From: Actinotignum urinale DSM 15805
GTDB lineage: Bacteria > Actinomycetota > Actinomycetes > Actinomycetales > Actinomycetaceae
Assembly: GCF_000420445.1 (NCBI RefSeq)
Contig: NZ_ATUY01000012.1
Span: forward strand, 1-41,108
Direction: 5' to 3'
Length of the DNA stretch: 41,108 bases
The notes under the pieces are model-generated. The model ran no database searches. It had not been told where the DNA came from and saw nothing but the letters and a program-made list of their open reading frames with translations. The translations under genes and the position numbers were made by a program. How positions within the stretch are numbered: the first letter of the stretch is position 1; every line of letters begins with the position of its first letter. Shown here piece after piece: positions 1 to 8,298 of the stretch.

Positions 1-107
1 GTTTGTTGGGTGAGGTCCCCGAGAGATTATCGGGTTGATAGGCCGGAAATGGAAGCATTGTGAGGTGTGGAGTTGACTGGTACTAATGACCGATAGCCTA
101 CAAAACA
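1..107 (+). rRNA. rrl: 23S ribosomal RNA, 3' end (partial)
   Basis: The first ~107 bases match the conserved 3' terminus of bacterial 23S rRNA: the stretch ending GTTGATAGGCCGG, then GTGAGGTGTGGAG and the helix strand TGACTGGTACTAAT. The gene is cut by the left window edge, so only the end of domain VI is present. The exact 3' end is approximate. It is followed by a ~240-bp spacer and the 5S gene, the usual order of an rrn operon. Confidence 0.95.
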
Positions 108-349
108 CATATCATGGTATTAGTCGTGGTGTGTGGGTATGGGTAACAATGAAACATGTGGCATACCTTTTAAGGTGTGTGTGGGCAACAAGAGTGTTGT
201 GTCGCGTCTACTATACGATTCCCGGCTACCAGGCCGAACAGCTCGGATCCTGCCTTGAGGGTGTGGGTCGTGTGTGGTGTGTGCGGGGTATAAAACAACC
301 AAACAAGTAAACACATATATATGTGTGTGTGGTTGTTTCCCGATTGTTT

Positions 350-472
350 TGGGTGGTGGTCATAGTGGTAGGGTAACGCCCGATACCATTTCGAACTCGG
401 AAGCTAAGACTACTAACGCTGATGGTACTGCACTCGGTAGGGTGTGGGAGAGTAAGTCACTGCCACCCATCA
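350..472 (+). rRNA. rrf: 5S ribosomal RNA
   Basis: The segment has the 5S signature: GGTGGTCATAG near the 5' end, GGGTAACGCCCGATACC, CGAACTCGGAAGCTAAG, GCTGATGGTACTGCA and the closing GGGAGAGTAAGTCACTGCCACC. The two ends (GGGTGGTGG and CCACCC) pair as the terminal helix. It lies downstream of 23S in the same orientation. The ends are good to a few bases. Confidence 0.95.
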
Positions 473-484
473 AAACTTAATACA

Positions 485-540
485 GTGTGGGGAGTGTCCA
501 CGAAAACCAAACAACGGTTTATCGTCGACACTCCCCACAC
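485..540. repeat. 14-bp perfect inverted repeat after 5S (hairpin)
   Basis: The arms GTGTGGGGAGTGTC (485-498) and GACACTCCCCACAC (527-540) are perfectly complementary around a 28-nt A-rich loop. They lie 13 bases past the 5S gene. There is no U-run after the stem, so it could be a factor-dependent terminator, a processing stem of the rrn transcript, or both. Confidence 0.7.
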
Positions 541-762
541 ACATACCCACACAACACAGATAACTTGAGATTGTCAATAAACAATCCCCGCAGGACAACC
601 TTCCTGACAAATCACAAGGGTTTTCTAAAAAATAAATAGAGCTAGTGGCGAGTTTTCGCAGGGGATTGCTATCGGAGCATTTCTTGGATTGCTATCGTAT
701 CTACATAACTGGTTTTAACCACGACTATAACCATAAATCATTTCCAAAATAAAAACTGCTCT
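541..762. other. Non-coding stretch between rrn end and terminator
   Basis: No convincing reading frame is seen. The only structure is a 12-bp direct repeat, GGATTGCTATCG, at 663-674 and 686-697 (period 23). The stretch ends in a strong intrinsic terminator, so something may be transcribed here: either the tail of the rrn transcript or a small RNA. I cannot tell which. Confidence 0.4.
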
Positions 763-792
763 AAGGCTCGTATGTTTTATACGAGCCTTTTT
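763..792 (+). terminator. Intrinsic terminator with no assigned gene upstream
   Basis: An 11-bp perfect stem (AAGGCTCGTAT with its complement at 779-789) has a 5-base loop and is followed by a T-run. This is a textbook Rho-independent terminator on the plus strand. The nearest upstream transcribed gene is 5S, 290 bases away. Confidence 0.85.
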
Positions 793-995
793 CTCGAAAT
801 GTGAGACGTTCGACTTTTTGTTTTCTGAAAATTTGCCAGATGTTCAATTGATTCGTTTCCACAACGACTATAAGTTTCGCCTGATAAACCGCCAATTTCG
901 CGAAACGAAAACCGCACACTGCAAATATGGAATCTTTTAAATTATCTATTTTGTGACTAGTGCCATGTCTTTATTCTTAAACAACCTTTTTTGGT

Positions 996-1015
996 GATAC
1001 ATTATCAGTGTATTC
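996..1015. promoter_or_regulatory. Possible operator dyad before the MFS gene
   Basis: ATACA (997-1001) and TGTAT (1009-1013) form an imperfect dyad 21 bases before the MFS start codon. TetR-type regulators of drug pumps bind dyads like this, but no regulator gene is adjacent. This is a weak, inferred site. Confidence 0.3.
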
Positions 1016-1035
1016 TCATCTTGAAAGGAGTGAAA

Positions 1036-2712
1036 ATGCAGAAAGCACTCGAAAAAACAGGCTACAAAGGTAGCGAAAAACTGCTTTGGGGCATCGTTCT
1101 CGCAGTTATGACATTCTGGCTCTTCGCTGGAGCTTTGGGAGTTGTCGCCCCGGCGGTCATTTCAGATATTAATCCGAAAGACGGCACTGTTTACCTTGAT
1201 GCCGCCTCCATGAACTTGGCAATTTCGCTTGCCGGTCTCTTCTCTGGTCTTTTCATCGTTCTTTTCGGTGGACTTGCCGATCGATTTGGTCGTGTGAAGG
1301 TTACTCTCGCAGGTATCGTTCTTAACTGCGCCGGTTCCCTTCTCATCGTCTTTGCGGCCGGAAAGCTCGCCCTTCCCCTCATGATGGGTGGCCGTGTTCT
1401 CCAGGGTCTTGCAGCGGCATGCATTATGCCCGCCTCCATGGCTTTGGTGAAGGCTTACTGGGATGGCCCGCAACGTCAGCGTGCTGTTTCCATGTGGTCC
1501 ATCGGTTCCTGGGGTGGCTCCGGCTTCTCAGCTCTCTTCGGTGGTGCAGTTGTGCAATACCTCGGTTGGCGTGGAATTTACTCCCTGTCTGCCGCACTTT
1601 CCGTTCTCGCATTCCTCATGATTATCGGAACCCCGGAAAATGCGCCGAACAAGGGTAAGAAGACAAAGTTCGATTTTGTTGGTCTCCTCGTATTCCTTAT
1701 TGGAACACTGGCAATGATGATTGTGTTCCTTTACGGTTCGAAGCTCGGTTGGGGTAGCCCAATAACTCTTGCACTTACCGCAACAGCCGTTGTCGCTTAT
1801 GTTCTCTTTGTTCTTTACGAACGCAAGCAAGCGACACCATTCATCGATTTCGCCCTCTTCAAGAACACCACGTTCACCGGTGCAACGATCTCCAACTTCC
1901 TGCTCAACGGAACCATCGGTATGTTGCTTGTTTCCCAGCAGGTTATTGTGATGGCAGGCCACAAAGCTAGCGGTGAACTGTACACGGCTTGGGATGCCGG
2001 CTTGCTCACCATCGGTTACGGCGTCTTCATTATCGCCTTCATCCGCGTCGGTGAAAAGCTCCTCCAGCGTTTCGGTCCACGCAAGCCGATGATCTGGGGC
2101 TCCTTGATCGTGTCCGTCGCATGTATTCTTCTCATGATGACGCACCTGCTCATTGGCCAGTACAGGATTCTTGCCGTTGTTGCCTACTGCCTCTTCGGTC
2201 TCGGTCTCGCGTTCTACGCAACACCGTCCACAGATGCCGCTCTGTCCAGCCTTCCTGGAAACCAGGCGGGTGCCGGTGCCGGTATCTACAAGATGGCATC
2301 CTCGCTCGGTGGCGCTATCGGTATGGCTGTTTCCCTGTCCGTGTACTACTCGCTCATGGGAATGAAAGTTCCAGAGCTCATTGCACAGCAAGGGCGCCAA
2401 GACAATGTTAATATCCGACTCGCAGCTATGATTGCTCTCGGCGTGAACCTGATCTTCCTCATCCTCGCTATTCTTTCCGTTGTTATGACGGTTCCCAAGG
2501 GTGGCGGAAGCAAGGATCTTGGCCGTGTTGCCGAATCTCCCGCACCGAAGCCCCAGTTGGCTCCGGACGACAAGCGTGCGGTTATTATTGAGCGTCTCTC
2601 CCACATGTCCCTGGCGGATCTTGAAGAACTTGAACGCCAGATGCTCATGAATAAGGTGGGACAGGTCAATCCTGAAGTTCTACGCCAGATCGTTGAGAAA
2701 TATAACTCTTAA
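1036..2712 (+). CDS. MFS multidrug-type transporter, 14-TM (DHA2/QacA-EmrB type)
   Basis: A 558-residue inner-membrane protein that probably exports drugs or other small amphipathic compounds by proton antiport. It is hydrophobic throughout. MFS motif A is seen as GGLADRFGRVKV (residues ~78-89), and a glycine-rich motif-C-like segment GSWGGSGFSALFGG follows near residue 160. The length and extra helices fit the 14-TM DHA2 class rather than 12-TM pumps. The C-terminus is a charged cytoplasmic tail with a short predicted helix (LADLEELERQM). The start is ATG 1036 because AAAGGAG lies 5 bases upstream; an earlier in-frame start at 991 has no such site. It is monocistronic, with a strong terminator after it. 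The substrate cannot be read from the sequence. Confidence 0.85.
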   Translation: MQKALEKTGYKGSEKLLWGIVLAVMTFWLFAGALGVVAPAVISDINPKDGTVYLDAASMNLAISLAGLFSGLFIVLFGGLADRFGRVKVTLAGIVLNCAGSLLIVFAAGKLALPLMMGGRVLQGLAAACIMPASMALVKAYWDGPQRQRAVSMWSIGSWGGSGFSALFGGAVVQYLGWRGIYSLSAALSVLAFLMIIGTPENAPNKGKKTKFDFVGLLVFLIGTLAMMIVFLYGSKLGWGSPITLALTATAVVAYVLFVLYERKQATPFIDFALFKNTTFTGATISNFLLNGTIGMLLVSQQVIVMAGHKASGELYTAWDAGLLTIGYGVFIIAFIRVGEKLLQRFGPRKPMIWGSLIVSVACILLMMTHLLIGQYRILAVVAYCLFGLGLAFYATPSTDAALSSLPGNQAGAGAGIYKMASSLGGAIGMAVSLSVYYSLMGMKVPELIAQQGRQDNVNIRLAAMIALGVNLIFLILAILSVVMTVPKGGGSKDLGRVAESPAPKPQLAPDDKRAVIIERLSHMSLADLEELERQMLMNKVGQVNPEVLRQIVEKYNS

Positions 2713-2754
2713 CGGTTCAAAGGTAGAACAAACCACAATTAAAATATAACCTTC

Positions 2755-2792
2755 GTGGGGTAGCGGTTATCCAGCCGTTACCCCACTTTTTT
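2755..2792 (+). terminator. Intrinsic terminator of the MFS gene
   Basis: GTGGGGTA (2755-2762) pairs with TACCCCAC (2779-2786), with a partly paired CGG/CCG inner part. A run of six T follows. It lies 42 bases after the MFS stop codon. Confidence 0.85.
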
Positions 2793-2955
2793 GCGCCCGG
2801 AACTGTGAAGAGAAAGCGATAAGGGAAGGCGACAGTGGTTCGTCGTCGTGAAAAAATGTGAAAACGAAACGCGACATAAGCAGATGTGAGGACGCTATTC
2901 TGAGTTGCAGTTACGTGCGTGAACAGTATTTTTCATAGGAGTTGCACCTTAAAAC

Positions 2956-4698
2956 TTATTCCTTCTCGGAATTGGCGTGTTCTACGTGTTCGATGACGTC
3001 GGGAGTAAGTGTGGAACGCGAGTCTCCAAAAGTGGGGACGACGGTAGAGGGCGTTTCAATAAGCCAATTTCGGTCCGTGAGCATGCGCGAAACCGCGAGA
3101 CCCGCACCAATGGCAACAATGACAAGGAAACAATTAAAGAGGGGGTCGATGGCGGCGACGGTGTCGTGGGCATTAATCGCGGCGAGCGCGCGGAAAAACA
3201 TGGTTCCGGGAATCATGACGACGACGCTGGGAACCGAGAGGGAAACTCGCGAATGCTTGGAAAAATGCGAGAAAACAAAAGCGATAATTCCGACGCAGGT
3301 GGCGGCAAGCACACAGGCGATGACGTTGTAAAGTCCGGCGTCTTGAAGCGTGAGGCGGGTCGAATTAATTATGGCGCCGTTGAGGCCGGCGAGTAGGGCG
3401 GCGGACAAAGGGGCGCTGAAAAGCATGGCGAAACCGCTCGACGCTACAAATGTTGCCAGGCAACGCGCCACGAAAAGCCACGGTTCGGTAATGGAATAGC
3501 CGTCCACGGGGGCGATATGCGCGTGGAAAATCCAGGTCGGGAGCCAGACGGCCATGCCGGCACTCGCCATGAGAATAAAGGCGTAATTAAAGCGGATAAT
3601 TCCGCAGGTGAGGTCGCCTCGAATCGTGTCCAAGAGGGCGGTAACAAGCGGGAAACCGGGAATAAGGAAGAGGAGGGAGGAAACGACGCCCGCCTGGTGC
3701 AGGGTGACCTCATGCGTGAGCGCGCCGTACCCCAAAACGATTCCCAAATACGCCGAGGAGGACACGACACCGGAAATAAACCATGCTCCCACGGAATTGC
3801 AGTGCCACGCGGTGAGCTGTTGACGAAGAAACTGGCCAATCATCGAGGCAAAAAATACGGTTGCGCATTCGACGAGACCGCCATGATTGAGGAAACAGAA
3901 ACCGGAGCAGGCAAGGCCGGTCGCCAGGAGGAGCATCCAACGTTTGTAAAGGGGAGGTGTGGCGAGGATAGCATCCAGGGTGGCGTTGGCATCTTCGACG
4001 AGAATTGCCGAGGGAAGGTTGAGGACAAAGCGGTTGAGGGCGTCGATGCGGGCAGAGTTTGTGCCCATTGTGCGTTGCTCGGCAATCATTGTGCGGTAGG
4101 TTCCGCCCGCGTAGCAGGTGATGGAAATCGTGGTGTATGTTTGGCAGACGTGCACGGCGTCCACACCGACCGCGTGCCCGAGGCGTTGCATGGCGACTTT
4201 TGTGCGGTAGGCCGAGGCGCCGGCGCCAAGCAGGAGTGTTCCGAGACGCAAAATGACGTGAGATTGGTAGGCGAGTCGGTTGTGGGAGAGCGCCATGGCG
4301 TGGGTGTCCTCAATGGTGGCATTTTCTGCGTGGGAGGGGTGGGAGAGAGGAATGTGAAAATCGTGAGAGGGGTGTGTGGCGTGGTTTGGGTGGGTGGTGT
4401 GTAAGGTGCGTGTGGTGTGTAAGGTGTGTGAAGCGCGGGTTTGGTGTGTGGCGTGGCGTGTTCGTGGGGTTTGTTCTTGGTCTTGTGCCACGTTGCGTGG
4501 TGTTTCGTCGTGATGTGGCGTTACGTTGCGTGACTGAGAGACACTGTGTGTACGACGAGGGTCGTGCTGTTCCGATGCGGGGATATTGGATTGTAGTGGG
4601 GTTGCGATATTTTTAACATTTTCAACTTCCGCGGGGTTTCCTGAATCTTGAAGGGCCTCGGAATATGTGGGGTTGGTGGGGTTGCTTGAAGTACTCAC
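2956..4698 (-). CDS. thrE: Threonine/serine exporter, ThrE family (DUF1212 + DUF3815 type)
   Basis: A 580-residue membrane protein of the ThrE family, which exports threonine and serine in corynebacteria. Residues ~145-330 hold the cytoplasmic DUF1212 part (LRLGTLLLGAGASAYRTK, then a conserved ARIDALNRF segment). The rest has about ten hydrophobic helices, including GFPLVTALLDTIRGDLTCG, a family signature. The N-terminal ~140 residues are odd: low complexity, rich in His, Thr, Ser and Asn, built from degenerate His-Thr repeats (an 18-bp DNA repeat is visible near 4395-4440). ThrE proteins are usually ~490 residues, so this extension is extra. The start is GTG at 4698, with a weak GGGG site ~12 bases upstream. 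The gene is divergent from hmuT. Confidence 0.82.
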   Translation of the reverse strand: MSTSSNPTNPTYSEALQDSGNPAEVENVKNIATPLQSNIPASEQHDPRRTHSVSQSRNVTPHHDETPRNVAQDQEQTPRTRHATHQTRASHTLHTTRTLHTTHPNHATHPSHDFHIPLSHPSHAENATIEDTHAMALSHNRLAYQSHVILRLGTLLLGAGASAYRTKVAMQRLGHAVGVDAVHVCQTYTTISITCYAGGTYRTMIAEQRTMGTNSARIDALNRFVLNLPSAILVEDANATLDAILATPPLYKRWMLLLATGLACSGFCFLNHGGLVECATVFFASMIGQFLRQQLTAWHCNSVGAWFISGVVSSSAYLGIVLGYGALTHEVTLHQAGVVSSLLFLIPGFPLVTALLDTIRGDLTCGIIRFNYAFILMASAGMAVWLPTWIFHAHIAPVDGYSITEPWLFVARCLATFVASSGFAMLFSAPLSAALLAGLNGAIINSTRLTLQDAGLYNVIACVLAATCVGIIAFVFSHFSKHSRVSLSVPSVVVMIPGTMFFRALAAINAHDTVAAIDPLFNCFLVIVAIGAGLAVSRMLTDRNWLIETPSTVVPTFGDSRSTLTPDVIEHVEHANSEKE

Positions 4699-4766
4699 TC
4701 TGCAAGATTACCCCTATCTCTTCTTGTTAGGCGAGTTTCTTATCTTTAGATGGACTCTCGTTAGGT

Positions 4767-4858
4767 AGGTTTTCGTTACTCGGTTTTGTTTTGCTGTTTC
4801 GCTGAGGTTTTCGTTACTCGGCTTTGTATTGTTGTGTCCGCGGAGCTTTTCGTATTCG
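4767..4858. repeat. 38-39-bp imperfect tandem repeat between thrE and hmuT
   Basis: Units start at 4767, 4805 and 4844. The first 23 bases of units 1 and 2 differ by one base (core TTTTCGTTACTCGG, then T/C, then TTTGT). The rest of those units is recognisably similar, and unit 3 is partial (AGCTTTTCGTATTCG). It fills part of the 326-bp divergent spacer, whose remainder should hold the promoters of thrE and hmuT. I see no clear DtxR-type iron box there. Confidence 0.8.
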
Positions 4859-5024
4859 CCCAAGATGCTGGAAGATAAAAATAGTGCCCTTGTGTGGTGT
4901 TTTGTTTATGTGCGCTCATGTGTGATGGTTTGTTTATAGGCCCCCTTGAGTTCGAGTAAAAAATAATGAGGGAGTCTTTTTGTAAAATATACCTAGTGGC
5001 AAAAGTCCCGATAAAGGAGAAACT

Positions 5025-6215
5025 ATGAAATTCGTTGCTAGGTGTTCTGCACTAATGGTAGCCCTGCTTTTTTTCGCGGGTTGTGCAATAGTGCAGCACA
5101 GTTCGTCGTCGCAAAAAGATGTGGCGAATACGCAACATGGGACAAACATCCTTAGCGGATTGCGTGAGGTGGAGGTGCCTGAGATGGAGGTTCCCGAAGC
5201 GCCTGCCTCGCCAGCTCTTCCCGTGGAGGTGCGGGATGCTAAAGGTGAGAAAGTGGAGGTACGGGACGTATCCAGGATTGTCACCATTGATATGAGTTCC
5301 GCGATTTCTCAGACTTTGCTGAAACTTGGGCTGGGGAAGAATATTGTGGGAAAAACTGCGTCGGATACAGATGCTAGGCTCGCGCACGCAACGCAGATAA
5401 ATAAGGGCGGGCCGAACCTCAATGTGGAAGCTATTTTGGCATTAAAACCATCGCTTGTGTTAACCGACGGAACATTGCGTGGAACAGAGGCGGTTTTTGC
5501 ATCGTTAAAAAAAGCCGGAGTTACGGTTGTGTATGTGAAGCGGGCCATAAGTTTTGAGGAGGTTCCGGCGCGGATAGAGGCGGTCGCACATGCTGTGGGA
5601 TTGCGGGACGAAGGCGAAAAACTTGCGAAAACTGTTGAAAAAGATATAACCGATGCGAAAAAAGAAGTCCTTGCGAAGGCGCAGGGTGCCGGTGTTGCCG
5701 GTGCGGGTGCGAAGGAGAAAGATTCGGACGAGGTTAGCTCGGGCGCGAAGGGTTCGGAGCCAGGCGCTCAGGCTGCTGGTTCGCAAGTAAAGGGTGCGCA
5801 AGCAAAGGATAGCCAGGCAAAGGGTGCTCAAGCTGGTGGCGCGCAAGTAAAAATTGTTTTCCTCAATATACGTCCTCAGGCAAAAATATTCACCATTATG
5901 GGGAAAGCTGCCGGGGCGAGCGACATTATTACAGCAGTCGGTGGTAAAGATGTTGCAGGTGAAGCAGGGATTGTAGAATCGAAACCAGCAAGCCAAGAAG
6001 CACTATTAACCGTTAACCCAGATGTTTATTTTGTGATGGCGCAAGGATTAAAAACTCTCGGAGGAGTTGACAAACTCCTTGAGCAGCCAGGAATTGCTCA
6101 AACACGAGCAGGCAAAGAAAAAAATATTGTGTCCATTCCAGATAACATTTCCCTATCATTTGGGCCACAAAGCGCAGATGTTATCCGCGCAATAGGAAAA
6201 GCGTTATATAAATAG
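5025..6215 (+). CDS. hmuT: Heme ABC transporter substrate-binding lipoprotein HmuT
   Basis: A 396-residue lipoprotein that should capture heme outside the membrane and pass it to HmuU. The signal peptide ends in a lipobox, FAGC, with the lipidated Cys at residue 20. The TroA-like binding-protein fold starts near residue 80 (RIVTIDMSSAISQTLLKLG). The family motif ATQINKGGPNLNVEAILALK follows, and LSFGPQSADVIRAIGKALY closes the protein. Between the two lobes, at residues ~214-273, sits a low-complexity insertion rich in Ala, Gly, Lys and Gln with repeated KGAQA-type units; normal HmuT lacks it. The start is ATG 5025 with AAAGGAG five bases upstream. It is the first gene of the heme operon. The family call is firm; heme as ligand is inferred from neighbours. 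Confidence 0.85.
   Translation: MKFVARCSALMVALLFFAGCAIVQHSSSSQKDVANTQHGTNILSGLREVEVPEMEVPEAPASPALPVEVRDAKGEKVEVRDVSRIVTIDMSSAISQTLLKLGLGKNIVGKTASDTDARLAHATQINKGGPNLNVEAILALKPSLVLTDGTLRGTEAVFASLKKAGVTVVYVKRAISFEEVPARIEAVAHAVGLRDEGEKLAKTVEKDITDAKKEVLAKAQGAGVAGAGAKEKDSDEVSSGAKGSEPGAQAAGSQVKGAQAKDSQAKGAQAGGAQVKIVFLNIRPQAKIFTIMGKAAGASDIITAVGGKDVAGEAGIVESKPASQEALLTVNPDVYFVMAQGLKTLGGVDKLLEQPGIAQTRAGKEKNIVSIPDNISLSFGPQSADVIRAIGKALYK
5670..5845 (+). repeat. In-frame minisatellite inside hmuT
   Basis: Degenerate 15-30-bp units around GGTGCGCAAGCAAAGG recur and encode KGAQAKDSQAKGAQAGG-like peptide. The insert keeps the reading frame and lies between the two lobes of the binding protein. Confidence 0.7.
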
Positions 6216-6284
6216 GGTGGAAGAAAATAGAGTAAGTAAAGAATTGTGAGTATTGTCGAGATGGATCGGGTAGTGAGTTAGAAA

Positions 6285-6302
6285 GTTGCGCCGTGGCGCA
6301 AT
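6285..6302. repeat. Short palindrome between hmuT and the CydD-like gene
   Basis: TTGCGCC-GT-GGCGCAA can form a compact hairpin in the 120-bp gap. No T-run follows, so it is more likely to be an mRNA-stability element or operator than a terminator. Confidence 0.4.
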
Positions 6303-6351
6303 GAAGAGTTAGCTAGATGGCGAGTTGGGTTAATGAGTGAAGAAGCCACAC

Positions 6352-8298
6352 ATGGAACGTAACGAAAAAATATCAATTATAAGATCGGCAGGATGGAGAA
6401 TCTCCTACCTGTGCTTCATGGCGACAACCTTCAGTATGCTGAGCTTCCTCTTTGGCGTCGGAACTAATCAAAGAATGACAGTCATCCTTACCGCACTTAT
6501 GTGCATAGCCCTTGCCGTTATTATTGCATTTGTAGAAACAGTGATGAATGAAAACGGGGCTCGTGGCGAAGAACGAGCTCTTCGCCACGAGCTACTCGCT
6601 CGAACATACGCCCTCAACCTACATGGGTCAACACAAAGTCAGACACCGGCCAGATTGCTTCCCCTCCTGACAGATAGCGCGGAGCGAGTCACCACATATA
6701 GGCAAGCGTACCTAGGCACGGCAATAGGTTCGGTTACATTCCCCATTCTCCTCACACTCGGAATAGCCACGAGCATTGATAGTGTTATCGGTTTAGGTGC
6801 GCTTATTGGATACCTGCTTATCCCGGCATGTTTATACATCTTCATGAAGTTTGTGCGCAAAAGTTCCGGAGAGTCGCGCAAGCGCCGTGCACAACTCTCA
6901 GAAAGCTATATTGATGCGCTGAGAAATATGAGTATCATTCGCTTAAGTGGCGCCGGGCAGCGTGTCGAAAAAGAACTGGCGCGGCGCGGAGAAAATAACC
7001 GCACAGCCATTATGAAATTATTGGCAGCAAACCAGGTTGTTATTATCGTGATTGAAGGCGTATTCGGTCTACTTCTTCTTGCACTCACAACCGCCCTCAC
7101 GATTCTGCGAATCGACTACCTGAATGTTGCCCAAGTAGTCGCCATTGCACTCCTGGTAGTTCTCCTCCTCGAACCCCTCACCCAAGTATCAGGATTTTTC
7201 TATATCGGCATGGGCGGGCGAGCAGCGCAAAAAGCAATCAACCGCTACATGAACACAGAAAAAACACCTTCACACCCGAAAGACAATCATTCCGGTGTTC
7301 GAGATTCTGGTGTGAGGGAATCTGCGGTCGAAGCAGTTGCTGTTAAGAGCGCTGGTGTTGAGGAAGTTGGCGTTGCGGGGAGTGTTTCTGAGGAAGGCAT
7401 CGTTGCGCAGAGCGCTTCTGAAGAGTTTGTTTCCGGGGAAGGAGAGCTTGAGGAAGTTGGCGTTGCGGGGAGTGCGGACGCCGTCGAGAAAATACACGAC
7501 GATGAACAGGCCTCACACCCGCAAGATAGCGGATCGAGCGGGGAATCCGATTTAAGAGAACCCGAAGAGGAAAAATTCCATGACGAGGAAAACGAAGGTC
7601 AGGAACAAGCGGATAGCAACGCACACGAAACGCTATATAAGTTAAACGATATTAGCATTGATTATGGACGCGGAAACGCACTGACGAATATTAACCTCAC
7701 CATTAACGCCGGAGAAAACGTTATTATCACCGGGGCAAGCGGAGCGGGGAAAACAACACTCTTAGGTATCCTTAGTGGCAGACTCGCACCCCGGGCCGGA
7801 ACTCTCGTTTTTGAGGGAAACCGCAACGAAAAAACACCCGAAAACATTAGAAAGCGCGTTGCCGTCGTCGAACAAAAAACATGGATGTTTACAGGGACTA
7901 TTGCGGACAACCTACGCATTGCCGCACCACGCGCAACAGAAGAAGAAATGTGGCAAGCCCTGAAAAAAGCACGAATCGACACAGACATTAAGCAAATGCA
8001 ATGCGGACTCGATACCTACATCGGTGAAAACTCGGGACTTATATCCGGCGGGCAAGCACAACGCATCAGCATCGCGCGAGCCATCCTTTCGAAACGCAAC
8101 ATTCTCATCTGCGACGAACCAACATCCCAAGTTGACAGCGAATCACAAGAAGCAATTATTGAATCACTCAAAGAACTCTCGGCAACACACACCCTCATTA
8201 TCGTGACACACAGGCCTTCCCTCGCACACCTCGGACAACACTTCTACTACATGGACAGGGGATACATAAAAGAGGTGAAAACAGATGACAACAAATAA
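6352..8298 (+). CDS. ABC exporter-type half transporter, CydD-like, heme operon
   Basis: A ~648-residue half transporter: about six N-terminal helices, then a nucleotide-binding domain. Walker A is GASGAGKTT, the signature is SGGQAQRISIARAIL, Walker B is ILICDEPTSQVD and the switch is IVTHRPS. It pairs with the next gene, which overlaps it by 14 bases, as CydD and CydC do. CydDC moves thiols and, in recent work, heme; here the pair lies between HmuT and HmuU, so a role in heme handling is inferred. Between the membrane part and the ATPase lies an acidic, repeat-built linker of ~120 residues. Two identical 27-bp copies (7358-7384, 7448-7474) encode EEVGVAGS. I chose ATG 6352 for the GAAGAAG upstream; GTG 6337 is possible. 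Confidence 0.75.
   Translation: MERNEKISIIRSAGWRISYLCFMATTFSMLSFLFGVGTNQRMTVILTALMCIALAVIIAFVETVMNENGARGEERALRHELLARTYALNLHGSTQSQTPARLLPLLTDSAERVTTYRQAYLGTAIGSVTFPILLTLGIATSIDSVIGLGALIGYLLIPACLYIFMKFVRKSSGESRKRRAQLSESYIDALRNMSIIRLSGAGQRVEKELARRGENNRTAIMKLLAANQVVIIVIEGVFGLLLLALTTALTILRIDYLNVAQVVAIALLVVLLLEPLTQVSGFFYIGMGGRAAQKAINRYMNTEKTPSHPKDNHSGVRDSGVRESAVEAVAVKSAGVEEVGVAGSVSEEGIVAQSASEEFVSGEGELEEVGVAGSADAVEKIHDDEQASHPQDSGSSGESDLREPEEEKFHDEENEGQEQADSNAHETLYKLNDISIDYGRGNALTNINLTINAGENVIITGASGAGKTTLLGILSGRLAPRAGTLVFEGNRNEKTPENIRKRVAVVEQKTWMFTGTIADNLRIAAPRATEEEMWQALKKARIDTDIKQMQCGLDTYIGENSGLISGGQAQRISIARAILSKRNILICDEPTSQVDSESQEAIIESLKELSATHTLIIVTHRPSLAHLGQHFYYMDRGYIKEVKTDDNK
7316..7480 (+). repeat. 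27-bp in-frame repeats in the CydD-like linker
   Basis: Identical 27-bp copies lie at 7358-7384 and 7448-7474 (core GAGGAAGTTGGCGTTGCGG), with a degenerate copy between them near 7388-7412. They encode the acidic linker between the membrane and ATPase domains. Confidence 0.85.

Noticed and set aside
86-480. Short frames in and between the rRNA genes
   Set aside because: They overlap 23S, the spacer and 5S and have no coding character.
1528-2604. 358-residue open frame on the minus strand opposite the MFS gene
   Set aside because: It is antisense to a clear transporter, shows no domain, and arises from the codon bias of the real gene.
3517-4404. 295-residue plus-strand frame opposite thrE
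   Set aside because: It has the composition of an antisense shadow (rich in Gly, Glu and Arg), no motif and no ribosome-binding site.
4728-4790. DtxR-type iron box before hmuT (TTAGGCGAG, TTAGGTAGG)
   Set aside because: Only half-site likeness; no 19-bp dyad is formed and spacing is wrong.
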